Shown piece by piece: positions 1 through 4,678 of a stretch of 5,139 nucleotides of DNA. Within the stretch, counting starts at the first letter, position 1. Every line of letters starts with the position of its first letter. Where the stretch lies: positions 1-5,139 of the forward strand of contig JAATVR010000011.1 in NCBI GenBank assembly GCA_014523665.1, read 5' to 3'. The notes beneath the pieces were generated by a model, which did not search any database, was not told the origin of the DNA, and was given only the letters and a program-made list of their open reading frames with translations. The stretch comes from Nitrososphaerales archaeon TH526 (GTDB lineage Archaea; Thermoproteota; Nitrososphaeria; Nitrososphaerales; Nitrososphaeraceae). Made by a program: the position numbers and the translations under genes.

Positions 1-150
1 ATCATATTCTCCAAGAGTATAGTAACCTCCGATCAATTTGCCGCCTGCTTTCTCCACCGATGCCTTAAAGGAATTGTAACGGTCGCCAGAATCGTTGATC
101 TTGCCAATCCCTTGGTCCGTCCAATTTATGAGTAAGATATAATGTGACAA
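1..150 (-). CDS. GYD-domain protein, N-terminal part (runs off the left edge)
   Basis: Reading leftwards from a TTG at 150-148, the frame is open to the window edge and gives 50 residues. It starts MSHYILLINWTDQG, continues with KASVEKAGGK, and ends in YYTLGEYD. The order 'INWTDQG - EKAGGK - G-YYT-LGEYD' is the signature of the GYD family, small (about 100 residue) soluble proteins of unknown biochemical role with a ferredoxin-like fold, frequent in soil archaea and bacteria. The TTG is chosen because an in-frame TAA lies five codons upstream and no ATG lies between. A TATA-like box centred about 29 nt upstream would put transcription initiation almost on the start codon, so a leaderless mRNA is likely. 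The C-terminal half is outside the window. Family assignment is firm; function is unknown. Confidence 0.85.
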   Translation of the reverse strand, partial: MSHYILLINWTDQGIGKINDSGDRYNSFKASVEKAGGKLIGGYYTLGEYD

Positions 151-174
151 GGTAACAGTTAGTTAGACTAGCTA

Positions 175-183
175 CTATTTATG
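175..183 (-). promoter_or_regulatory. TATA-like box for the GYD gene
   Basis: On the minus strand this reads CATAAATAG, centred about 29 nt before the TTG start. Archaeal transcription starts about 22-27 nt downstream of the TATA centre, which predicts a leader of only a few nucleotides. Confidence 0.5.
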
Positions 184-186
184 TGT

Positions 187-205
187 CACACGACTGTCAA
201 GTGTG
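187..205. repeat. short inverted repeat CACAC...GTGTG plus spaced GTTTGC direct repeat
   Basis: CACAC (187-191) and GTGTG (201-205) form an inverted repeat just upstream of the GYD TATA box. GTTTGC then occurs twice (205-210 and 215-220) exactly 10 bp apart, one helical turn. This is a possible regulator site in the divergent control region, but such short repeats also arise by chance. Confidence 0.25.
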
Positions 206-233
206 TTTGCTCTAGTTTGCCACCTGTCACTAA

Positions 234-268
234 GGAATACAATATGTTGGAATACTAACAAAGGAATA
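234..268. repeat. three GGAATA direct repeats in the divergent promoter region
   Basis: GGAATA occurs at 234-239, 249-254 and 263-268, spaced 15 and 14 bp apart, directly upstream of the rightward TATA box. The position suits an activator or repressor array. The motif is short and AT-rich, so confidence is low. Confidence 0.25.
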
Positions 269-270
269 TT

Positions 271-278
271 TTTAAATA
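271..278 (+). promoter_or_regulatory. TATA-like box driving the rightward (GCS2) transcript
   Basis: TTTAAATA lies inside a longer A/T tract and is the best rightward archaeal TATA box upstream of the GCS2 gene. It predicts initiation near 300, giving a leader of about 170 nt before the TTG at 474. A purine-rich GGAGG (328-332) and ATGs at 344 and 354 lie within that leader. A weaker A/T stretch at about 412-426 could be a second, closer promoter. Confidence 0.45.
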
Positions 279-353
279 AATATCGTGCATTTCTATCGTT
301 TGGAATTCTACAAACGAAATAAATGATGGAGGATATAATCTATATGGGAATTT

Positions 354-443
354 ATGGGTACCCCTCTGGCCGCAGAAGCGGCAACCCATTTTGCAAGAAT
401 AGTCTCTGCTAACTTAAAAATTTACATGCAGAAGAATAACTAG
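354..443 (+). other. possible upstream ORF or lost N-terminal segment of the GCS2 gene
   Basis: ATG at 354 opens 29 codons beginning MGTPLAAEAATHFARIV and ending at TAG 441-443. This reading frame is the same as that of the GCS2 gene, and no other stop separates the two. It follows GGAGG at 328-332, which is better spaced for the competing ATG at 344; the overlapping frame from ATG 323 or 344 gives a short peptide ending at 412. It may be an upstream ORF, a former N-terminal extension cut by a nonsense change, or chance. GCS2 homologues do not need it, since the gene has its full core without it. The GC-rich part holds a small hairpin (GCCGC-AGAA-GCGGC, within 369-383). Confidence 0.3.
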
Positions 444-473
444 AAGTACAAGAATGCAGAATATAGAGTTGAT

Positions 474-1721
474 TTGGATCATTCCGCTGCCATCCAGACA
501 AAAGCGCTAAAGAACAGAATACATCATGATGCGGAAAGGATCGATGAAACCTTCAGAGTTGGAGTAGAGATTGAAGCCTGCTTGATTGACAAGAATGGAA
601 TGCCAGTTAATGCAGAACCATTGATCAAAGAACATCAAGGGACTAGTCATCCTCTTGACTACGAGTATGGCGCGTGTCAATTTGAATACAAGACGTCTCC
701 AGTAGCAATGAGGGACCTTGGATATCTTAATTTTATTTTTGAGGATTTTATAGAACATCTTGGAAAATCCATCGAGAAACTATACAGGAATAATGACGTA
801 ATTCCAGTCTTCCTTGGAGGTAATCCATCACCTGAGATTATAAAAAGTGTGGATCTAATCACAAATAAACCACGATACAATAAATTATCAAAATGGCACA
901 ACAAGATGCCAGACGTGGAAATAGAAGGGCAAATATTTAAAGCGATGCATATTCCGGCTGCGATTCAAGCTTTTCATTTCCACTTACAGGGAAAGAACCC
1001 AAATTATACCGCCATGATGTTCAATCACATACTAAATATGATTCCATCAGCAATAACACTTGGGGCTAATAGCAGACTTTTTGCCGGTAGAGTATATTCA
1101 TTTCATGAACCAAGAATTTACTTGTATGATCAGTCAGAACAACAGAATTCAGGTTTTCCAGCTATTTCAAAATACCTTGGCAGCATTGAAGATTATGTTG
1201 AATATATTAGTTCCAGAAAACCAAATATCGCAAAAGACTATTTTGAACTTGAAAAGGAAAGACATGAAGATGCACGTATTCGTTTGAATTCCGATTTTTA
1301 CCGAGTTGAGACTAGGGTAGTATCGGTACAACCAACTATTAAAGAACTAATGGCGATGATAGAATTCTTTATTGGTTATTTGAGCAGAGCAATATACGAA
1401 GAGAGACAGCTGAGACCACTATCTTCATTAAGAGAAGAAAGATTAGCTGCGGTGCGCTCAGGATATCAAGCTGAAACCCATTTTGACATCATCGAGACAA
1501 TAAGAGGCCAATTTGATTATGCACGTAAAGGTCTGTCTGATTTAGGTATTAGTGCAGAATTTTTCAATATTTTAGATAGACGATTACAGAATAAAAGTAC
1601 TCCTGGTGATGATGTTGTTAAACTATGGGATGAAAAGTTTAATGGTTCTATTAGGCAGACAATCTTCGAGGTTATTAGTGATACTTGGCAGCGGACAAAA
1701 GACAACCGACCTATCATGTAA
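474..1721 (+). CDS. GCS2-type glutamate-cysteine ligase family protein (carboxylate-amine ligase)
   Basis: This is a 415-residue protein of the GCS2 family (glutamate-cysteine ligase type 2, related to EgtA and YbdK). Family members join the gamma-carboxyl of glutamate to an amine using ATP and Mg, and act in the cytosol. Visible motifs in order: VGVEIE (29-34), with acidic E32/E34 typical of the metal/nucleotide site; QFEYKTSP (69-76), the second acidic strand; HFHLQG (168-173), matching the family's H-x-H-x-x-G; GANSRLFAGR (197-206), matching 'ANSP..G'; and RVETRVVSVQPT (277-288), matching the late 'EvR..D.QPT' strand. Length fits the family. TTG 474 is the only start codon between the upstream in-frame TAG (441-443) and VGVEIE. 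No glutathione synthetase partner is nearby and thaumarchaea are not known to make glutathione, so the true amine substrate is unknown. The family call is secure; cysteine as substrate is not. Confidence 0.88.
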   Translation: MDHSAAIQTKALKNRIHHDAERIDETFRVGVEIEACLIDKNGMPVNAEPLIKEHQGTSHPLDYEYGACQFEYKTSPVAMRDLGYLNFIFEDFIEHLGKSIEKLYRNNDVIPVFLGGNPSPEIIKSVDLITNKPRYNKLSKWHNKMPDVEIEGQIFKAMHIPAAIQAFHFHLQGKNPNYTAMMFNHILNMIPSAITLGANSRLFAGRVYSFHEPRIYLYDQSEQQNSGFPAISKYLGSIEDYVEYISSRKPNIAKDYFELEKERHEDARIRLNSDFYRVETRVVSVQPTIKELMAMIEFFIGYLSRAIYEERQLRPLSSLREERLAAVRSGYQAETHFDIIETIRGQFDYARKGLSDLGISAEFFNILDRRLQNKSTPGDDVVKLWDEKFNGSIRQTIFEVISDTWQRTKDNRPIM

Positions 1722-1794
1722 TGGATTGCCATTGACACATTTTTGTTATTTGTGAACTTTAATAATTTCTAATATTTCGCCTTCGCAGAATCCA

Positions 1795-1809
1795 TGTTCA
1801 TTTTGAACA
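1795..1809 (+). terminator. small perfect hairpin downstream of the GCS2 gene
   Basis: TGTTCA-TTT-TGAACA is a perfect 6-bp stem with a 3-nt loop, followed by TTTT. It lies about 75 nt after the GCS2 stop. It could help termination or protect the 3' end, but it is weak and could equally be a protein-binding palindrome. Confidence 0.3.
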
Positions 1810-1840
1810 CACTTTTCCGATTTATACCTAACCTACTAAC

Positions 1841-1847
1841 TTTTTTT
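1841..1847 (+). terminator. poly-T terminator after the GCS2 gene
   Basis: Seven consecutive T on the coding strand, in a pyrimidine-rich stretch. Archaeal RNA polymerase terminates at such T-runs without needing a hairpin. A shorter run of five T follows the stop at about 1740. Confidence 0.5.
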
Positions 1848-1973
1848 GTCTTTCATCCTTCAATCAATTAAATCACAGCGGAGAATAGGTAATTTCTTCA
1901 CTGCCTCAATTACATAACAGTATCATTCTTTCGTCTCTACTGATGAGAAGCCTACTCACCAGAGCACAAAATC

Positions 1974-1990
1974 TCTTTTAAGCTAAAAGA
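1974..1990. promoter_or_regulatory. perfect inverted repeat upstream of the protease (possible operator)
   Basis: TCTTTTA-AGC-TAAAAGA has two perfect 7-bp arms around a 3-bp centre. It ends 35 nt before the TTG start of the protease, about where an archaeal regulator would control access to the TATA/BRE region. It is AT-rich, so chance is possible. Confidence 0.4.
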
Positions 1991-2025
1991 ATTTTCCAAT
2001 CATTTAATGTCATAAGATTATTAAA

Positions 2026-2916
2026 TTGTCTAGCAATATTAAGCAGATGGTCAATACTGATTTTTTGAAACGAGTTAAAGCGTCAACAGTGGCGATAGGT
2101 CTTGCCAACAAGGATACGAAAGATGTCATAAGCACTTTTGGCACAGGTTTTTTCATAGGTGATAAGTATATTGTCAGTTCGGCCCACGTTTTTAGTCAAT
2201 GCCTAAATTATAACTCCCAGTATAAGGATAAGAACAACGGTCTCGAAGGAGTGTATTCAGCATTCAGCATTACTCGAAGAGGAAAACAGTTAGATCTCGA
2301 TACGTATCGCATAAGTGAGTCGATCAGGTTACCCCCTGTCAAGGAAGTTGATGGGTTCAACGGCTCAATAGATCTAGATATAGGGCTAGGAAAACTGGAT
2401 CGTACTTCGGATAATTTATTGCCAATTAAGGAACCCGGTCAATTAGAACTTTATCATGACATTGCAATGTGTGGCTATCCTAGTGGAAGATTGTCGTTGA
2501 TTCTGTACAGAAATGAAGACGGAGTCGGAATGCGTCTGAATCCCATTATACAATTTGGACATATCGCTGGGTTAATGCCCCATGATGAGAGTTCTATGCC
2601 GTGGGGAATTCAGACTGATATCGTTGCCATGGGGGGTTCTAGCGGGTCTCCTATTATAGATCGGAACGATGGAGAAGTAATAGGTATGGCGCAACAGGTT
2701 ATTTCAACAATGACTACCGTGTACAAGGAGGGAATGCCATCAGACTTGTATAAGTTGACCAAAGGCCCTTTATATGGCGTGGCACCACTGGGATTAGCGT
2801 ACGGAGTTTCCAATATGGTATTATCATTGCTTCCGAATGTTTCCAAAAACTATTTTGAAAGAGGTCATCCTCCAGACCTATTATTTGAAGACACACCAAG
2901 TGTCACAATCTTCTGA
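2026..2916 (+). CDS. trypsin-like serine protease (chymotrypsin fold)
   Basis: This 296-residue protein has the three-part signature of a chymotrypsin-fold (S1-like) endopeptidase. GTGFFIGDKYIVSSAHVF (39-56) carries catalytic His54. DLDIGLGKL (116-124) carries the probable catalytic Asp118. GGSSGSPIID (203-212) carries nucleophile Ser206, with Gly204 next to the oxyanion hole. No PDZ domain, signal peptide or membrane segment is visible, so it is probably cytosolic, unlike most HtrA proteins. A central insertion (about 60-110) is larger than in minimal trypsins. TTG 2026 gives the longest frame (TAA upstream at 2005-2007). ATG 2047 (residue 8) is a serious alternative, because TTATTAAAT at 2018-2026 lies at TATA distance from it. 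It is probably a single-gene unit. The fold and active site are clear; the substrate is unknown. Confidence 0.85.
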   Translation: MSSNIKQMVNTDFLKRVKASTVAIGLANKDTKDVISTFGTGFFIGDKYIVSSAHVFSQCLNYNSQYKDKNNGLEGVYSAFSITRRGKQLDLDTYRISESIRLPPVKEVDGFNGSIDLDIGLGKLDRTSDNLLPIKEPGQLELYHDIAMCGYPSGRLSLILYRNEDGVGMRLNPIIQFGHIAGLMPHDESSMPWGIQTDIVAMGGSSGSPIIDRNDGEVIGMAQQVISTMTTVYKEGMPSDLYKLTKGPLYGVAPLGLAYGVSNMVLSLLPNVSKNYFERGHPPDLLFEDTPSVTIF

Positions 2917-3022
2917 ATTGCATTGCAACAATACTATTGCTACGACAGAACCTATCATAACTAACAATTATTGCTGTGTCCAATCAGGCCACTTCCTATT
3001 TGTGAGCTTGCACATCGTATGC
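2917..3022. other. gap between converging genes, with a small palindrome
   Basis: The protease and the leftward small ORF converge here. The only structure is TTGCA-T-TGCAA (2918-2928), immediately after the protease stop. There is no T-run strong enough to call a terminator. Confidence 0.4.
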
Positions 3023-3223
3023 TTAATTATATATGGCTAAATAGGGTTTTATCAAATCTCCGTCAGATTCAGATGGCTGTAAATTTTCGTCTGATATTGA
3101 TGGTTCGATATCATCCACTAACTTATGAATTCGTTCAGACATCATATAACAAGTTGTTCGCGATTTTTTAGTTGGAAAGTTGTATTTCTTTGAATATTCC
3201 ATAATGTAGTGATATCGAGCCAA
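3023..3223 (-). CDS. small hypothetical protein (66 residues)
   Basis: From TTG 3223 this frame gives 66 residues: a basic, Tyr/Lys-rich N-terminus (MARYHYIMEYSKKYNFPTKK), a central SERIHKLVDDIEP, and an acidic Ser/Asp/Glu-rich tail (PSESDGD). I do not recognise the family; no membrane segment or known motif is visible. The main support is a strong TATA box on the same strand about 33 nt before the TTG, the arrangement of a leaderless archaeal gene, and a composition more protein-like than the opposite-strand frames. An ATG at codon 8 is an alternative start. It could be a truncated remnant of something larger. Confidence is moderate to low. Confidence 0.45.
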   Translation of the reverse strand: MARYHYIMEYSKKYNFPTKKSRTTCYMMSERIHKLVDDIEPSISDENLQPSESDGDLIKPYLAIYN

Positions 3224-3250
3224 ACGGTTAGGCGATATTCATTTTGGTTT

Positions 3251-3260
3251 TGTATATAAA
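3251..3260 (-). promoter_or_regulatory. TATA box (nearly symmetric) for the leftward small ORF
   Basis: On the minus strand this reads TTTATATACA, a very good archaeal TATA box, centred about 33 nt before TTG 3223. The core TATATA is self-complementary, so it could also have served the decayed rightward gene that begins near 3277. Confidence 0.5.
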
Positions 3261-3274
3261 AGGAGCAAGGGATT

Positions 3275-3306
3275 TCAATAAGCATTTATTTTTAATGTTC
3301 TTACTA
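3275..3306 (+). repeat. copy 1 of a 32-bp direct repeat coding for a signal-peptide start
   Basis: This matches 4668-4699 at 29 of 32 positions, and all three differences are transitions. In the plus frame both copies read NKHLFL(M/I)FLL. Two of the three differences are synonymous leucine changes and the third swaps Met for Ile. That pattern points to shared descent as coding sequence for the hydrophobic start of an exported protein. In copy 1 the ATG in front of the segment is missing. Confidence 0.6.
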
Positions 3307-3882
3307 ATCTGTTATCTACTGATTTTGCTATAATCCAGAAGGCGAAACCGAACAGTCTGTAGACAGACATAAGGAGGGATTCGACAAAGCTAAATCTATA
3401 TGAACCATACCGATAAACCAGGATGAGGACGATCCAGTCGAACAAACACTTGGGGAACAGAAGGTGAAGGTGGTGTAGATAGAGTTGTTGATGCTGTCCG
3501 TTGCCAAGCAGCACCACCATCATTAGGTGGAAAGGATGTACCGAATTCTGTTCTCATGTCTCTTATAAAGGCGTAAGACCATCCGGTGGTATCGGAGCTC
3601 CTGGATTGGATGTTACAGAAGATCCTGGAGCACCATATGAGTACGCAAACAAGGTATATTTCAGTTGGAATGTTATTTGAAAAAGGACTCACGATGGGAA
3701 CAGGGCAGTGCAACGTCAAACGGAACAATATATATCTTCGAGATCTGATAATATCAGGTGTAGCTAAACCAAGCTTTGTTATGTCACACTAGATCAAGAT
3801 CGATGATGCACCCAATACATATGAAAAGTTTAACAAAAGAGTTAAAGGTTATATAAAAATCTTTATCCATCACCAATGGTAA
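3277..3882 (+). pseudogene. remains of a secreted-protein gene, broken by frameshifts and stops
   Basis: No single frame is open, but protein-like segments follow each other on the plus strand in changing frames. They are: a hydrophobic signal-like segment NKHLFLMFLLICYLLILL (3277-3330); YNPEGETEQSVDRHKEGF and on (3329-3400); TWGTEGEGGVDRVVDAVR through VPNSVLMSLIKA (3448-3573); RPSGGIGAPGLDVTEDPG then APYEYANKVYFSWNVI (3576-3677); YLKKDSRWEQGSATSNG then TIYIFEI (3674-3745); and, after a TAG, IKIDDAPNTYEKFNKRVKG (3793-3849), ending at TAA 3880-3882. The junctions are nearly seamless, as expected from small indels. Gly/Ser/Asp/Tyr-rich content after a signal-like start suggests an extracellular domain. 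I do not recognise the family. The alternatives are chance frames or sequencing indels in a live gene. Confidence 0.5.
3849..3858 (+). promoter_or_regulatory. TATA box upstream of the ABM gene
   Basis: TTATATAAAA is a good archaeal TATA box and predicts initiation at about 3878-3883. The transcript would begin next to TTG 3883, which is in frame with the ABM gene, or would carry a leader of about 90 nt to the preferred ATG at 3973. Confidence 0.55.
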
Positions 3883-3893
3883 TTGGAGAAGAT

Positions 3894-3980
3894 ATGTCAA
3901 AAAGATTTTCAAAAGTTGCCAGGTATGGTTTACATTGCAATCAAGCAACAATGTCGAAAGGAGAGAAATATCATGGTTAA
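3894..3980 (+). CDS. possible 28-residue leader peptide overlapping the ABM start
   Basis: ATG 3894 follows GGAG at 3885-3888 and opens a 28-residue basic peptide starting MSKRFSKVARYG. Its TAA (3978-3980) falls 8 nt inside the ABM gene, whose ATG is at 3973. This overlap is typical of translationally coupled genes. It lies 36 nt after the predicted promoter box. No family is recognised, and its small size makes chance quite possible. Confidence 0.3.
   Translation: MSKRFSKVARYGLHCNQATMSKGEKYHG
3956..3966 (+). promoter_or_regulatory. Shine-Dalgarno sequence deciding the ABM start
   Basis: GAAAGGAGAGA lies upstream of ATG 3973, with GGAG about 10 nt away. It supports the ATG over the in-frame upstream TTG at 3883. 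Most other starts in this window lack such a site. Confidence 0.55.
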
Positions 3981-4275
3981 GCTAGCATTATTTGTTCGGT
4001 TGGAAGCAAAACCCGGTAGAGAGGCTGACGTCGAGAACTTCTTACGTGGAGGGCTATCTGTGGTCCAAGAAGAACCAGCAACGATCGCGTGGTTTGCAAT
4101 CCGCTTAGGACCTTCTACTTTCGGAATATTTGATGCCTTCCTGGACGAGTCTGGTCGTCAAGCACACCTCTCTGGTCGAGTCGCAGCGGCATTGACAGAA
4201 AAAGCATCCGAGCTTTTCGCACAGCCACCTAGCATTGAGAAGGTGGATGTCCTTGCAGCCAAGTTGTCTAGGTAG
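3973..4275 (+). CDS. antibiotic biosynthesis monooxygenase (ABM) domain protein
   Basis: This 100-residue protein matches the ABM superfamily of small dimeric ferredoxin-like proteins, which includes quinol monooxygenases and heme-degrading enzymes. LFVRLEAKPGREADVENFL (6-24) is the typical first strand and helix. Then come ATIAWFAIRL (36-45), FGIFDAFLDESGRQAHLSG (50-68) with the usual His65 before the second helix, and a C-terminal strand IEKVDVLAAKL (88-98). ATG 3973 is chosen because it follows a clear Shine-Dalgarno and starts exactly at the first strand. TTG 3883 would add 30 residues with no family similarity. GC over 4021-4200 is 96 of 180 (53%) by hand count, well above the ligase gene, which suggests acquisition from a bacterium. 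The substrate cannot be told; many ABM proteins handle quinones, or have no shown activity. Confidence 0.82.
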   Translation: MVKLALFVRLEAKPGREADVENFLRGGLSVVQEEPATIAWFAIRLGPSTFGIFDAFLDESGRQAHLSGRVAAALTEKASELFAQPPSIEKVDVLAAKLSR

Positions 4276-4277
4276 AA

Positions 4278-4286
4278 GGGAGGGAG
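4278..4286 (+). promoter_or_regulatory. strong Shine-Dalgarno for a 53-residue ORF
   Basis: GGGAGGGAG ends 6 nt before ATG 4293, in the ideal spacing, just after the ABM stop. It is the strongest ribosome-binding site in the window. Confidence 0.5.
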
Positions 4287-4292
4287 CTTCTT

Positions 4293-4454
4293 ATGGTCAC
4301 ACTGAACGTGATACAGGTCTATTCTTATCCCTGGAGAAAAGATCATAACAATCAGCAACTAATTGTGATGCTGCATCTACTTGTTATGGCTTATCCAATA
4401 ATAATGATAACTTTTCTTCAACCATTTTTTGTTCTTAATATTAGTAATATCTGA
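4293..4454 (+). CDS. small single-pass membrane protein downstream of the ABM gene
   Basis: This ORF gives 53 residues. A short polar start (MVTLNVIQVYSYPWRKDHNN) is followed by a long hydrophobic stretch from about 23 to 48 (LIVMLHLLVMAYP, IIMITFLQPFFVL), long enough to cross the membrane once. It begins 17 nt after the ABM stop with a near-perfect Shine-Dalgarno, so it is probably cotranscribed with that gene. Charges RKD before the hydrophobic part suggest a cytosolic N-terminus. No family is recognised. Its last 37 nt overlap a doubtful leftward ORF (4418-4678), and only one of the two need be real. It may be complete, or a truncated piece of a larger membrane protein. Confidence 0.45.
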   Translation: MVTLNVIQVYSYPWRKDHNNQQLIVMLHLLVMAYPIIMITFLQPFFVLNISNI

Positions 4455-4678
4455 ATTAGCGTTTGGATTTGGTATAGGGACTGATGGTAATACATGTTAG
4501 TTTCAGGAGAGATTATTAAAACCGAAGCAATTACCTCATCTGTTTCAACGCAGTCGCCTATATAAGAGAAGAACTTATACCCATATAAACACCATAGTAG
4601 GGGATCCGCATTTGAGATATAAGCTGGTAAATCATTAAGCAATTTATGAGGATTAAAGGAATGAGAATCAATAAGCAT
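4418..4678 (-). CDS. doubtful hypothetical protein (86 residues)
   Basis: An open leftward frame starts at ATG 4678, directly after an in-frame TAG, and gives MLIDSHSFNPHKLLND, then LPAYISNADPLLWCLYGYKF, and ends in a hydrophobic stretch (LIQILLILRTKNG). Third codon positions are rich in T/A, as in real genes here, and it lies 36 nt downstream of the CtaG-like gene on the same strand, so it could be its operon partner. Against it: no Shine-Dalgarno or TATA box, no recognised family, and its start overlaps a plus-strand signal-peptide repeat whose substitutions fit the plus frame. It could be a shadow of decayed plus-strand coding sequence. Confidence 0.35.
   Translation of the reverse strand: MLIDSHSFNPHKLLNDLPAYISNADPLLWCLYGYKFFSYIGDCVETDEVIASVLIISPETNMYYHQSLYQIQTLIQILLILRTKNG

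Larger units (their letters stand above)
1722..2025. other. intergenic region between the ligase and the protease
   Basis: No convincing gene is present. It holds the hairpin at 1795-1809, the T-run at 1841-1847, an imperfect stem-loop (CTGATGAG at 1940-1947 against CTCACCAG at 1955-1962, one mismatch) and the perfect inverted repeat at 1974-1990. A 25-codon hydrophobic ORF from ATG 1794 overlaps the terminator T-run and is not credible. Confidence 0.6.

Noticed and set aside
1939..1962. CTGATGAG resembling a hammerhead ribozyme core or a box C of a C/D small RNA
   Set aside because: No GAA core segment and cleavage-site stem for a hammerhead, and no matching box D/D' (CTGA) at a suitable distance; only a weak 8-bp stem with one mismatch remains.
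2971..3171. 66-codon rightward ORF opposite the small leftward gene
   Set aside because: No promoter or ribosome site, and an amino-acid composition less protein-like than the leftward frame, which has a TATA box.
3275..3523. 82-codon leftward ORF rich in Leu/His/Tyr
   Set aside because: It runs antisense through the decayed plus-strand gene and ends inside the signal-peptide repeat; the composition is that of a reverse-frame shadow.
3396..3728. 110-codon leftward ORF opposite the decayed gene
   Set aside because: Its low-complexity Ser/Thr/Pro composition mirrors the Gly/Asp-rich plus-strand segments, it has no promoter or ribosome site, and no family is suggested; it is best read as an antisense shadow.
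3586..3792. 68-codon rightward ORF
   Set aside because: Its first two thirds overlap better plus-strand segments in other frames; only the last part (about 3746-3789) is likely a piece of the decayed gene, so it is not a gene of its own.
4270..4292. Terminator hairpin (AGAAG...CTTCT) after the ABM gene
   Set aside because: Only a 5-bp stem, with the Shine-Dalgarno of the next ORF in its loop and no T-run; a ribosome-binding role explains the sequence better.
4411..4490. Third copy of the signal-peptide repeat
   Set aside because: The peptide FNHFLFLILV resembles NKHLFLIFLL, but the DNA needs gaps and many mismatches to align; hydrophobic signal-like peptides resemble each other by chance.
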